Source: Pseudomonas petrae
GTDB lineage: Bacteria; Pseudomonadota; Gammaproteobacteria; Pseudomonadales; Pseudomonadaceae
DNA: 64,000 bases
Assembly: GCF_021728295.1 (NCBI RefSeq)
Contig: NZ_JAKJXE010000016.1
Span: 49,487-113,486, forward strand
Direction: 5' to 3'
Shown: positions 42,192-50,535 of the stretch, one piece after another
Layout of the letters: each line of letters starts with the position of its first letter
Numbering within the stretch: position 1 is the stretch's first letter
Made by a program: the position numbers and the translations under genes
Notes under the pieces: model-generated
Databases searched by the model: none
Told to the model about the DNA's origin: nothing
The model's input: the letters and a program-made list of their open reading frames with translations, nothing else

Positions 42192-42290
42192 CTACGCTGA
42201 TGCGACGGTCTTGGCTTCGAGAAACGCTTCCAGCCCAAAGGCGCCAAACGCTCTGCCGACCCCGGACTGTTTGACGCCGCCACTGCGGCA
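42192..42290 (-). pseudogene. Aldehyde dehydrogenase C-terminal scrap
   Basis: On the minus strand the frame reads GGVKQSGVGRAFGAFGLEAF then LEAKTVASA and stops at 42192, the last strand of NAD-dependent aldehyde dehydrogenases (GGxKxSGxGREFGxxGLEEFLExK). The rest of the enzyme is missing; the methyltransferase stop lies next to the break. Confidence 0.65.
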
Positions 42291-42294
42291 CGGT

Positions 42295-42951
42295 TCAGAC
42301 GATCGGCTGCGCTGCGCGAAACAGCAACACCACCCCTTCACGCTTGAGCGTTACCTCGCGAAAGTGCGTCCGCAAATGCGCCTCGAAACCGGCCTGATTG
42401 TCCTGGCTGTTTCCGAAGATGCCTTTCTTGTTGTAAACCGCCATCAGCTTGCGGCCGAAACCGTTGTGACCCGCCTCGTCCCCCAGAATCGTCGCACCAG
42501 ACAACACGCCGTCCGGGTTCAGGTTGTGCTTGAGATGAGCGAAGATCGCCGCCTTCGCGTCCAGCGGACCTGGCAGGCAATGCAGCAAATAAAACAGCGA
42601 TATCGAGTCGAAGCGTTCGTTGCCGGGGATCGGCGTCATCACGTCATGCTGAAGGGTGCGCGTCTCTGGCCGGCCGATCCTGCGCTTGGCAGCGGCCAGG
42701 CTGCTCGGGTTGAGGTCCATCAGGGTGATTCGGGTGCCCGTTGGCAGCTTCGCCTTAGCCAGGTAATAACCCGTACCGACACCGATATCCAGATGACGGG
42801 CACGAACATTGGCGCGGAAGAACGGCAACAGCACCTCATCGGTAGGGCAACGCCAGGCATACCGATTGGAAATGCCCAGCACCCAGGCGTCGTACAACGC
42901 TAACGTCAGAGGCGAATAAACTGCCGCACCCGCGGCACTGCTGTCGGTCAT
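42295..42951 (-). CDS. Class I SAM-dependent methyltransferase
   Basis: A 218-aa methyltransferase. The SAM motif HLDIGVGTGYYLAKA is followed by the acidic LMDLNPSSL and SLFYLLHCLPG post-motifs. The substrate is unknown. The start at 42951 follows AAGGGA. It has the same direction as the chemoreceptor upstream (156-bp gap), and it abuts an aldehyde dehydrogenase scrap. Confidence 0.8.
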   Translation of the reverse strand: MTDSSAAGAAVYSPLTLALYDAWVLGISNRYAWRCPTDEVLLPFFRANVRARHLDIGVGTGYYLAKAKLPTGTRITLMDLNPSSLAAAKRRIGRPETRTLQHDVMTPIPGNERFDSISLFYLLHCLPGPLDAKAAIFAHLKHNLNPDGVLSGATILGDEAGHNGFGRKLMAVYNKKGIFGNSQDNQAGFEAHLRTHFREVTLKREGVVLLFRAAQPIV

Positions 42952-43106
42952 GGAAAAATCCCTTACGGCGTTGATGTCGAATACGAAGAGAAAGCGACGA
43001 ATCTTATACGTCGCCATGCTTTCGTCTTTCAACCCACGCCGCACGCTGGCGCATGAATAGGTGCGCCGATCGCGCACTGACCGCTCTCATGCTTTGCCTG
43101 CGCGGC

Positions 43107-45164
43107 TTACCCCAACTGGAATCTTGCGGTGTTGTCGCTCAAGGCCCGGCTGCCTTTGGTCAGGGTGTCTGCGGCCTGATTTACTGCACGCGCGCCGTCC
43201 AGCAAACGGCCAGCGGCCTGATCCACTTGCTGGATATTGCCGCTGACCTCGTCCGCCGTCGCGGCCTGCTCTTCAACCGCGGTAGCGATCTGCGCCAGCG
43301 TGTCAGTGACGATCTGCACGGCGCTGGCAATCTCTTCCAGCCGCTCGCCCAGCCCGGTCACCGACTGCGCATCACTTACCGCCTGACCACACGCCGCCTC
43401 CATCAGGCTGACGGCCTGGCTGACGGTCGAACGCAAGCTGTCCACGGTCCCGGCAATTTGCGCGGTCGACGCCTGGGTCCGCTGCGACAAACTGCGCACT
43501 TCGTCAGCGACCACGGCGAAGCCACGGCCCTGCTCGCCCGCACGCGCCGCCTCGATGGCGGCATTGAGCGCCAGCAGATTGGTCTGTTCGGCGATGCCGC
43601 GAATGGTGTCTACCACGGACTGGATCTGCTGCCCCTGCTCACTGACCTTGCCCAGCGCATTGGCGGTGTCGGTCAGTTTCTGGTTCAGCTGCTGAATGCT
43701 CGCCGTGGTGCGTTGGCTGTCGCGGCTGCTGTCCTCGGCGATGCGCCGAGTGGCTTGGGCGCTGCCGGACGCCGCTTCACAGCTGCGGGCGACGCCCATG
43801 GACGTCGCAGCCAGTTCGGTGGCTGCGGCTGCGATCTGACTGATCTGCTGCTGTTGATCTTCAACTTCGTTGAGCGTGCTGCCGGACTGCGCATTGAGGG
43901 TCAGCACCGCAGAGCCCAGTTGCTGGGTTTCGTGGTTGACGCCCAACAGACTGGTGCGCAGTTGCACCACCGCGACGTTAAGCGCGGTACTGATGGCAGC
44001 GAGTTCGTCACGCCCTTCCACGGCGACCTCGACGCACAGATTGCCGTCACGCAGCGACTCGGCCAGGGTGGTGATGCCCTTGGCGCTGCGTTGAATCGAC
44101 GTTTGAAGGCACATGAAGAGATAAAGCGCCGCCAGCGCGAGAATGCTGAAAATCGCCGCCACCGGTACGAACTGCTGGATGGCCTGATCGTGGTAGTAAT
44201 CGAGACGGCCATTCAGTGACGAGAGTGACTGATTGCGCAGCGCGGCCAGGCCTTCGCTCACGCTGTCCACGCTGCGCTCGAAGGCGGCTGGGTCGAGCTT
44301 GATGCTGCCACCGAATACGCCGTCGTCGAGCACTTTCAGTTCGGTGTCTAGGCGCTGAAGGCTGTCGTCGTACTGACGCGTCCAGATCTCCATGCCTGGG
44401 TAGGCCTTGGCTTTTAGCGAGCCTACTGCTTTGACCAACTGATCGCGGGCGTCGCCGATGCGACTGCGCAGGTCGCGCATCTGAAGACGGCTCTGCAGCG
44501 TGAACTGACCGGATGCGATCGACGATTGGCCGATACTCGCCATGCGCCCTACCCGTTCGACAAGGTCCGGCGCCTGTTGCGTGGCAATTTGCATCAGCAG
44601 GTAGGTTTCGAGCCAGGGATCGAGGATCAAGCCGCTGTCCATGGCGATCTGTTCACGCAGACTCTGCAGCGCCGTGAGGGCTGAGGTAAAACGGTCGTAG
44701 CCGTCAGGCCACCAGCCGACCGTTCGCAAGGATTCCGAATCCATGCCTTTGACCAACGCCTGCAGCGCTTGATAGCGCGTCATGATGTCCGCGCTGGCGT
44801 TCTGTGCCTTGAGTTCATCGCCCAGGGACGCCAGGGACCGGGTCAGATCAGGGTTCGCAGCATCCAGCGCGTTCATGGCTGCCTTCGCGGCCGGCGTCGG
44901 ATCTCGAAGAATGTCAGCAGCCTTCCAGCGCGCGGCGCGGTTGCGCTGGGCTGTCAGCTGCATATCCAGCGCATCGAGGGCCATGAGCTGGCGCACACCG
45001 GCTTGCTCTTGAGTGATCACCGCCAGCTTGCTGCGGTAATCCTGGCCGATCATCCACAGGCTGCCCGCGAGCGGCAGAATGAACAGAAAGAAGAGCACCT
45101 GAAACTTGCGCGCGAACCCGAGACGTCCGAGCAGGCGGATGCCTGGCGACAAAAGACTCTGCAT
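43107..45164 (-). CDS. Methyl-accepting chemotaxis protein 1
   Basis: A 685-aa chemoreceptor. One membrane helix is at about residues 22-42, followed by an unusually long periplasmic sensor (about 43-325). The second membrane helix is at about 335-355, then HAMP and the cytoplasmic signalling rod with the tip EQTNLLALNAAIEAARAGEQ. There is no C-terminal CheR-docking pentapeptide. The ligand is unknown. It is the last gene before tRNA-Met. Confidence 0.9.
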   Translation of the reverse strand: MQSLLSPGIRLLGRLGFARKFQVLFFLFILPLAGSLWMIGQDYRSKLAVITQEQAGVRQLMALDALDMQLTAQRNRAARWKAADILRDPTPAAKAAMNALDAANPDLTRSLASLGDELKAQNASADIMTRYQALQALVKGMDSESLRTVGWWPDGYDRFTSALTALQSLREQIAMDSGLILDPWLETYLLMQIATQQAPDLVERVGRMASIGQSSIASGQFTLQSRLQMRDLRSRIGDARDQLVKAVGSLKAKAYPGMEIWTRQYDDSLQRLDTELKVLDDGVFGGSIKLDPAAFERSVDSVSEGLAALRNQSLSSLNGRLDYYHDQAIQQFVPVAAIFSILALAALYLFMCLQTSIQRSAKGITTLAESLRDGNLCVEVAVEGRDELAAISTALNVAVVQLRTSLLGVNHETQQLGSAVLTLNAQSGSTLNEVEDQQQQISQIAAAATELAATSMGVARSCEAASGSAQATRRIAEDSSRDSQRTTASIQQLNQKLTDTANALGKVSEQGQQIQSVVDTIRGIAEQTNLLALNAAIEAARAGEQGRGFAVVADEVRSLSQRTQASTAQIAGTVDSLRSTVSQAVSLMEAACGQAVSDAQSVTGLGERLEEIASAVQIVTDTLAQIATAVEEQAATADEVSGNIQQVDQAAGRLLDGARAVNQAADTLTKGSRALSDNTARFQLG

Positions 45165-45555
45165 AGCCGACTACTCCTCACCGACAAACGCTGCATGACG
45201 AATGACCGTCGCTGCGCTGCCTTACATTCTTACCGGCAAAATGCCATGTCTGTGTTTTGAAAACGATAACCGCCCATCTTTTGAACAATAGGCGCGTTTA
45301 GGCTTCTCGAAATCTACGGCCGCCTACCTCTATAACGGCAGCGTTGCGGCAGGCATAAGCAAGAACCGGACCGATAGCACGAAGCCATCAAATCGGGCAC
45401 AAGATCGACGACGGTGCATACTGCGTGCGAGAAAGTGGGGCAAAAGCACTCAGCGTGAGGAGTGAAACTGTCACCGAGGTGCAGAGATGAAGAATGGTTG
45501 AAGGGCCGGGGGGCTAACCGATTGATCGTGTGGATAATTTTTTTCAAAGAGACGC
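45165..45555. other. Non-coding stretch between chemoreceptor 1 and tRNA-Met
   Basis: I see no gene here. It must hold the leftward chemoreceptor promoter. No copy of the tRNA 3' end or other attachment-like repeat is visible. Confidence 0.4.
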
Positions 45556-45584
45556 TTGACACATATCTGATCTGAGCGAATAAT
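45556..45584 (+). promoter_or_regulatory. Sigma70 promoter of tRNA-Met
   Basis: TTGACA (45556-45561) and AATAAT (45579-45584) are 17 bp apart, ending 11 bp before the mature tRNA 5' end. Confidence 0.75.
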
Positions 45585-45595
45585 GCGCGCCACTT

Positions 45596-45672
45596 GGCTA
45601 CATAGCTCAGTTGGTTAGAGCATAGCATTCATAATGCTGGGGTCCGGGGTTCAAGTCCCTGTGTAGCCACCA
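45596..45672 (+). tRNA. tRNA-Met (elongator, anticodon CAT)
   Basis: Acceptor GGCTACA/TGTAGCC, anticodon stem TAGCA/TGCTG with CAT at 45630-45632, T arm with GGTTCAAGTCC, and an encoded ACCA end. It lies downstream of ychF in related pseudomonads, but here 21 kb of accessory DNA intervenes. Confidence 0.95.
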
Positions 45673-45680
45673 AGTACCTC

Positions 45681-45713
45681 AACAAAGCCCGCCTTGTGCG
45701 GGCTTTGTTGTTT
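45681..45713 (+). terminator. Intrinsic terminator after tRNA-Met
   Basis: The 12-bp stem AACAAAGCCCGC / GCGGGCTTTGTT has a 5-nt loop and a short T-rich tail. Confidence 0.85.
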
Positions 45714-45798
45714 CTGGCGTTCAGGTTTATCCCGAACTGTCTCGGAACCCTCATTAACCCTGCTCCGCACCTTGGCGCGCCTTCAGGCCAATCGCCCC

Positions 45799-46173
45799 TC
45801 AACCAGCCCGAAACGCCCAGACCACTTCCACCAATCTGGCGGCGATCAGCAAGTACACCAGCGACACCAGAATCTGGATAGCCACGTGATACCGCAGCTT
45901 GCCGAGCCTGCGAATGCCGTCGCTGACGTTCAGAAACATAAGCACGGCGGACACGCCAATCAAACCCCAGCCGGTTGCGCCCGACACCACCACTCCGATG
46001 AACTGCTGGTAATCAGCCCTCAGCGCACTGGTGCCCGCCGCGAACAACAAAGCGCACACCAGCAGGTTTTTAATATTGTCGAAGATTTGCGTGCTGAGAT
46101 CGTGTTCCAGCAAATCGATGTAGCGCACCCAGATTCGTCGCATGGCCTGGCGCCTGTGGCTTGATGAACTCAT
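45799..46173 (-). CDS. Small multi-span membrane protein
   Basis: About 124 aa with three to four hydrophobic segments (NLLVCALLFAAGTSAL, VVVSGATGWGLIGVSAVLMF, ILVSLVYLLIAARLVEVVW). The N-terminus is charged and cytoplasmic (RRIWVRYIDLLEHDL). No family is recognised. The start is ambiguous between ATG 46173 and ATG 46143; neither has a good ribosome site. Confidence 0.6.
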   Translation of the reverse strand: MSSSSHRRQAMRRIWVRYIDLLEHDLSTQIFDNIKNLLVCALLFAAGTSALRADYQQFIGVVVSGATGWGLIGVSAVLMFLNVSDGIRRLGKLRYHVAIQILVSLVYLLIAARLVEVVWAFRAG

Positions 46174-46332
46174 AGCGTAGCGCGCCCAAGACAGGACAGC
46201 GGGATGTTGTCCTGTGGTCCGGGCGCAAGCGGCAATCCGTGACAACCGAGCCCTCGTCCAATAGATTACGCCCCTCGAAACGCCCCGAGCTTTTCGCGCC
46301 TCAACCCCAGTTAACGAAGCAGTGGATGTTCA

Positions 46333-47037
46333 ATGTCTGATTCCCATACCGATCCGGCGACAAACGCCGTGTCGTCGAAGCAAGCCTACGAAGAAGCCAT
46401 CAACCTTTCACAACATGTGCCACAGGCCAAAACCATCAGCGAGATGGTGCTCGACGCCTTCCAGAGCGCCAAGGAAAGCGACCAGATTCGCGACCTGCGC
46501 CTGGCCATACGCGCCGCCCATGACCGATTCGATGACGACCAGGCCTATGCGCTGATGGGTCAGCTTAAACAGCTCAAGGACGCAGAAGCCGCCGACATGG
46601 CCGCGCTCGAAGACTTAAGCTCGAAATTTCCGATCAGCCGGATTCTCTCCAGCTACAAGGACGACCCGAGTTTTCAGGAGCTCGTCTACAGCCTGGCGTT
46701 GAAGGTGCTGAACCAGACCCATCAAGCGGTCAGCAACCCGAGCGGCGGCAAGAGCAAAGCGGCACGGCCGAAGAAGGAAGCCGAGGTTTTCGTCATCAGC
46801 AAGGACGGCGCCAGCGTCACCCTGCCTCTGCGCACACCGCGCTCGAAAGCCAACGCGGACCGCGAAGCCTTTGAATTCCTCGGTTTCTCGTTTGTCGGTG
46901 AAGACGATGAGGCCGAGCTGCAGAGCGAGGTGTTCGTGGACAGGGACGGCAACCAACAGCCCGCCACGCGCAAGAACATCGTCAGCGCGATCCAGCAACA
47001 GACTGCGTTTGAAGGGTTCAGCGCCGTTCAGCAATAA
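46333..47037 (+). CDS. Conserved hypothetical cytoplasmic protein
   Basis: A 234-aa protein. An N-terminal helical domain (residues 15-135) is followed by a Lys/Pro linker (GGKSKAARPKKEAE) and a compact C-terminal domain (FVISKDGASVTLPLRTPRSK then EAFEFLGFSFVGEDDE). The body is acidic and the linker basic. I do not recognise the family, and the isolated position between the tRNA-Met region and an aldehyde dehydrogenase gives no hint. Confidence 0.7.
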   Translation: MSDSHTDPATNAVSSKQAYEEAINLSQHVPQAKTISEMVLDAFQSAKESDQIRDLRLAIRAAHDRFDDDQAYALMGQLKQLKDAEAADMAALEDLSSKFPISRILSSYKDDPSFQELVYSLALKVLNQTHQAVSNPSGGKSKAARPKKEAEVFVISKDGASVTLPLRTPRSKANADREAFEFLGFSFVGEDDEAELQSEVFVDRDGNQQPATRKNIVSAIQQQTAFEGFSAVQQ

Positions 47038-47178
47038 GCTGCAGCAATAAGCGCGACCATGAGCTCACCAGCAAGCTCAACACCCGGACCGGTGGCGATC
47101 GTAGCGCCATGATGTAACCTCAAGGGCTGGCCACAGCGGTGCCAACTGACGGTCGCCGCCCTCGAGAGGTGTTGAGCA

Positions 47179-48759
47179 ATGCAGATTCTTGGTGAAACGA
47201 TCATCGGACAACACGCTGTGCGTGGCCAGGCCGGAGAGGTTTTTGCCCTCGCCGCCGCCACGGGTGAACCCCTGACGCCGTCGTTTGGCGCCAGCACGCT
47301 GGAAGACGTCAACGCTGCGTGCGAACTGGCCGAGGCGTCATTCGACCGCTACCGGCAGTTGAGTGACGACCAACGCGCGACCTTTCTTGACGCCATCGCA
47401 CAAGGCCTTGTGGATCTGGGCGATGTGCTCACCGAGCGCGTCCATGTGGAAAGCGGCCTGCCCAAGCCACGCCTTGAAGGCGAGCGGATGCGCACGGTCA
47501 ATCAGCTGAAACTGTTTGCCAGTCTGCTGCGTGATGGGCGCTGGCACGGCGCCGTGGTTGACACTGCAATGCCGGAGCGCCAGCCCTTGCCCCGCGCCGA
47601 CCTTCGCCTACGGCGCATCGGCCTCGGCCCGGTGGCGGTCTTCGGCGCGAGCAACTTCCCCCTCGCCTTCTCTGTTGCCGGCGGCGATACCGCTTCAGCA
47701 TTGGCGGCCGGTTGCCCGGTCATCGTCAAGGCGCACCCGGCTCACCTGGGCACCAGCGAGCTGGTGGGACGGGTGATTCAGAAAGCGGCGCGCGACACTG
47801 GCATGCCGGAAGGCGTGTTCTCGTTGTTGATCGACAAGGACATTGCTGTCGGCCAGGCGCTGGTCAGTCACCCCCTGATTCAAGCCGTGGGCTTCACTGG
47901 TTCGCGTCGCGGTGGTTTGGCGCTGGTGGCGGCGGCTCAAGCGCGTCCGGTGCCGATCCCGGTGTATGCCGAAATGAGCAGCATTAACCCGGTGTTCTTG
48001 CTGCCCGCCGCTTTGCTGGCCCGTGCGGAAACCATCGCCAAGGGTTTTGTTGAATCGCTGGTCATGGGCGCGGGGCAGTTCTGCACCAACCCCGGTATCC
48101 TGCTTGCACTTGAAAGCGACGCGCTGGAAACGTTCGTGTCCGCATCGGCCAAAGCCCTGTCTGACAAGCTGCCGACCACCATGCTGACGCCGAACATCCA
48201 CGGCGCTTACTGCAACGGCCTGAATAATCTGCACAGCGCATCCGGCGTGACGCTGGTAGCGGAAGGTCGGGAGGCCGAAGGTTCATTCCAGGCCCGCCCG
48301 GCCTTCTTCCGCACCAACTCGGCTACCTTCCTCGCCAACCCTGCGCTGGAGGACGAAAACTTCGGGCCAAGCGCGCTGCTGATCGTCTGCACCGACGTCG
48401 CCGATCTGCAGAAGGTTGCCGCCAGCTTCGATGGGCAACTGACCGTTACGCTGCAGTTTGACGACGGCGACGAAGCGACCGCCCAGTCGCTGCTGCCGAT
48501 CCTGGAGCGCAAGGCAGGACGGATTCTGTTCAATGACTTCCCGACCGGCGTCGAAGTAAGTTATTCGATGGTCCACGGCGGGCCGTTCCCGGCAACCTCC
48601 GACAGTCGCAGCACCTCGGTAGGCGCGACAGCAATTGATCGCTTCCTGCGTCCCGTTTGTTACCAGAACGTGCCGGACTCGCTGCTGCCACCTGCGTTGA
48701 AAGCCAGCAATCCGTTGAAGACCTGGCGTCTGATGAACGGCGAACTGTCAAAGGACTGA
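47179..48759 (+). CDS. Aldehyde dehydrogenase, alpha-ketoglutaric-semialdehyde type
   Basis: A 526-aa NAD(P)-dependent dehydrogenase of the 2,5-dioxovalerate/ketoglutarate semialdehyde group. Catalytic Cys302 is in GAGQFCTNPG, general-base Glu265 in VYAEMSSINP, and the cofactor motif is FTGSRRGG. The length and the HGGPFPATSDSRSTSVG C-terminal block mark this subgroup, which finishes oxidative pentose, glucarate or hydroxyproline catabolism. No partner sugar-acid genes are adjacent, so the physiological substrate is inferred. A hairpin follows. Confidence 0.87.
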   Translation: MQILGETIIGQHAVRGQAGEVFALAAATGEPLTPSFGASTLEDVNAACELAEASFDRYRQLSDDQRATFLDAIAQGLVDLGDVLTERVHVESGLPKPRLEGERMRTVNQLKLFASLLRDGRWHGAVVDTAMPERQPLPRADLRLRRIGLGPVAVFGASNFPLAFSVAGGDTASALAAGCPVIVKAHPAHLGTSELVGRVIQKAARDTGMPEGVFSLLIDKDIAVGQALVSHPLIQAVGFTGSRRGGLALVAAAQARPVPIPVYAEMSSINPVFLLPAALLARAETIAKGFVESLVMGAGQFCTNPGILLALESDALETFVSASAKALSDKLPTTMLTPNIHGAYCNGLNNLHSASGVTLVAEGREAEGSFQARPAFFRTNSATFLANPALEDENFGPSALLIVCTDVADLQKVAASFDGQLTVTLQFDDGDEATAQSLLPILERKAGRILFNDFPTGVEVSYSMVHGGPFPATSDSRSTSVGATAIDRFLRPVCYQNVPDSLLPPALKASNPLKTWRLMNGELSKD

Positions 48760-48809
48760 GCTGCATCGGTGCCCGCCCCGCGCGAGCCTGGCAACTGAAA
48801 ACTGCTTCG

Positions 48810-48836
48810 CCGCGCCCCTTCAGCCAAGGGGCGCGG
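48810..48836. terminator. Convergent-gene hairpin
   Basis: CCGCGCCCCTT / AAGGGGCGCGG is a perfect 11-bp stem with a CAGCC loop, between the convergent aldehyde dehydrogenase and flavin reductase genes. There is no long T-run. Confidence 0.5.
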
Positions 48837-48857
48837 TCCCATGCAGCCCGGCTTGGG

Positions 48858-49466
48858 TCATTCAGCGGATCGCTGCAACACCTTGCCGTCAACGCCATCG
48901 CCAATCACCAGAAAATGCCCGCCCGCCACATGGTGAAGGGTGCGCAACCCGTCATGCCCCTCGAAATGCCAGTGCCCCTCGGAAAACACGCGCTCATCCG
49001 CCCACGCCGCGACCACTTCGCCGATGAACAGATCGTGCGCGCTCTGATTGTGCGGCTCGGGTATCAATCGGCACTCCAGCCAGCCTGCGCAGCCTTCCAG
49101 CAGCGGCGCTTCAACGTGGGAGCCTGCGAAGGTCTCAAGCCCGTAAGCTTTGAATTTATCCAGGCCCTGCTCCTGAGAGATGTCCTGCCCTGAGGTCGAG
49201 CCGACCGTTTCGACGATATCGATCTGGCTGACGGTCGGCACGTTGATCACGAACGTGCCGGAGCCTTCGAGCAACTGCCGCGTCCACACGGATTTATCCA
49301 GCACGACGGTCACCTTGGGCGGCTGAAAGTCCAGCGGCATCGCCCACGCCGCTGCCATGATGTTGCGTTGACCCTCGTGAGCGGCGCTGATCAGCACGGT
49401 CGGGCCGTGGTTGAGCAGGCGATAGCATTTGGCGAGGGGTACCGAACGCCGGTGGGAAGCGGTCAT
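48858..49466 (-). CDS. Flavin reductase-like FMN-binding protein
   Basis: A 202-aa split-barrel protein of the DIM6/NTAB family: CYRLLNHGPTVLISA, the FMN-contact region NIMAAAWAMPLDFQPPKV and GTFVINVP. It probably reduces flavin for a monooxygenase or acts as a small oxidoreductase. The start at 49466 has AGGA upstream. It is divergent from the zinc-transport operon; the Zur-type site lies 145 bp before its start. Confidence 0.8.
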   Translation of the reverse strand: MTASHRRSVPLAKCYRLLNHGPTVLISAAHEGQRNIMAAAWAMPLDFQPPKVTVVLDKSVWTRQLLEGSGTFVINVPTVSQIDIVETVGSTSGQDISQEQGLDKFKAYGLETFAGSHVEAPLLEGCAGWLECRLIPEPHNQSAHDLFIGEVVAAWADERVFSEGHWHFEGHDGLRTLHHVAGGHFLVIGDGVDGKVLQRSAE

Positions 49467-49610
49467 GGAAATCATCCTGGCAAAGAGAAAAGTGATCGAA
49501 AACTACAGGGTTTATCGCGGCGGGGAAACGCCACTCTCCGTAGCGTGGTGCAAACTGTCGCCTCCCTGAACTTCGCCCAAATCGCGCTTTGCAGATCAAG
49601 CCAAAGGTGA

Positions 49611-49625
49611 TGTAATACTATAACA
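49611..49625. promoter_or_regulatory. Putative Zur box
   Basis: TGTAATA-C-TATAACA is a 15-bp palindrome with a single mismatch, matching the TGTTATAnTATAACA shape of proteobacterial Zur operators. It is 23 bp upstream of the first codon of the metal ABC operon, so zinc-sufficient Zur would block transcription. Confidence 0.6.
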
Positions 49626-49648
49626 AAGTATTTCAGGCAGTCCTTTCT

Positions 49649-49786
49649 GTGAAACGCGATTCCCGGCTTCTTCCTTCCCTTGCAACGTCCGCACTGGCTC
49701 AATCGGCCGGCAAACGCGTGTTGATTTCCCTCGCCATGCTGGTCCTGCTGTGGATCGGCGTTGTCTGGGCGGTGGCGATTCCATGA
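49649..49786 (+). CDS. 45-residue single-span membrane peptide heading the zinc operon
   Basis: GTG-started frame: a basic N-terminus (MKRDSRLLPSLATSALAQSA) followed by one membrane helix of about 18 residues (LISLAMLVLLWIGVVWAVAI) and a terminal Pro. Its TGA overlaps the ATG of the ATPase gene (ATGA), indicating translational coupling. It is the first cistron after the Zur-type site. No family is known to me; an accessory role in the transporter is inferred from position. Confidence 0.55.
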   Translation: MKRDSRLLPSLATSALAQSAGKRVLISLAMLVLLWIGVVWAVAIP

Positions 49787-50535
49787 GTGCCGCCATCGAC
49801 CTCCACGACCTGACACTGACCTATGAACGCCGGCCAGCGGTGCATCACGCGAACGGCCGATTCGCGGCGGGCAGCCTGACGGCGATCGTCGGCCCCAACG
49901 GCGCTGGTAAATCCACGCTGATCAAAGCGATCGCCGGCACGCTCAAACCCGCCGTCGGGCGCGTCGAGCGCAACCAGCTGGCAACGCGGCACATCGGTTA
50001 TCTGCCGCAAGCAGCCGAGATCGACCGCAGCTTTCCGCTCAGCGTGGCCGACACCGTGATGATGGGCGCCTGGCGCAGCATCGGGGCGTTCCGAGGCGCC
50101 ACGCGAAAGCACGCTCAACAGGCTCAAGAGGCGCTGGGGGCTGTGGGCTTGGCGGGATTCGAGCAACGCAGCATCAGCTCGCTGTCGTCCGGTCAGTTTC
50201 AGCGCGTGCTGTTCGCCCGGCTGTTATTGCAGGACGCTTCGGTAATTTTGCTCGACGAGCCCTTCACCGCCATCGACGCACGCACCACGCGGGACTTGCT
50301 GCAGTTGATCAACGCCTGGCACGACCAAGGCCGCACCGTTATTGCTGTGCTGCATGACATCGAGCAGGTGCGCCAGCATTTTCCAAGCACGCTGTTGCTG
50401 GCGCGGGAAATCATTGCCTGGGGCGACACCGCCGACATCCTCAACGACGACAACCTGCGCCGCGCCAAGAACATGGCCGAGCACTGGAACCCTGACGCAC
50501 AACCGTGCGACGCCGATGCGGAGCAAACGCTGTGA
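49783..50535 (+). CDS. Metal (zinc) ABC transporter, ATP-binding subunit
   Basis: A 250-aa ATPase with Walker A GPNGAGKST at residues 37-45, signature LSSGQFQRV, Walker B VILLDEPFTAID and switch His in AVLHDIEQV. It belongs to the Zn/Mn (ZnuC/AztA-like) family. It overlaps the small membrane peptide upstream and the permease downstream. A Zur-type operator at the head of the operon favours zinc over manganese. Confidence 0.88.
   Translation: MSAAIDLHDLTLTYERRPAVHHANGRFAAGSLTAIVGPNGAGKSTLIKAIAGTLKPAVGRVERNQLATRHIGYLPQAAEIDRSFPLSVADTVMMGAWRSIGAFRGATRKHAQQAQEALGAVGLAGFEQRSISSLSSGQFQRVLFARLLLQDASVILLDEPFTAIDARTTRDLLQLINAWHDQGRTVIAVLHDIEQVRQHFPSTLLLAREIIAWGDTADILNDDNLRRAKNMAEHWNPDAQPCDADAEQTL

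Noticed and set aside
45314..45628. Minus-strand frame overlapping the tRNA-Met promoter
   Set aside because: It overlaps the tRNA and its promoter, has no ribosome site, and its sequence is not protein-like.
24426..45672. Classical tRNA-integrated genomic island at tRNA-Met
   Set aside because: The accessory DNA lies on the 5' side of the tRNA, no duplicated tRNA 3' end is seen near ychF, and no intact integrase is present.
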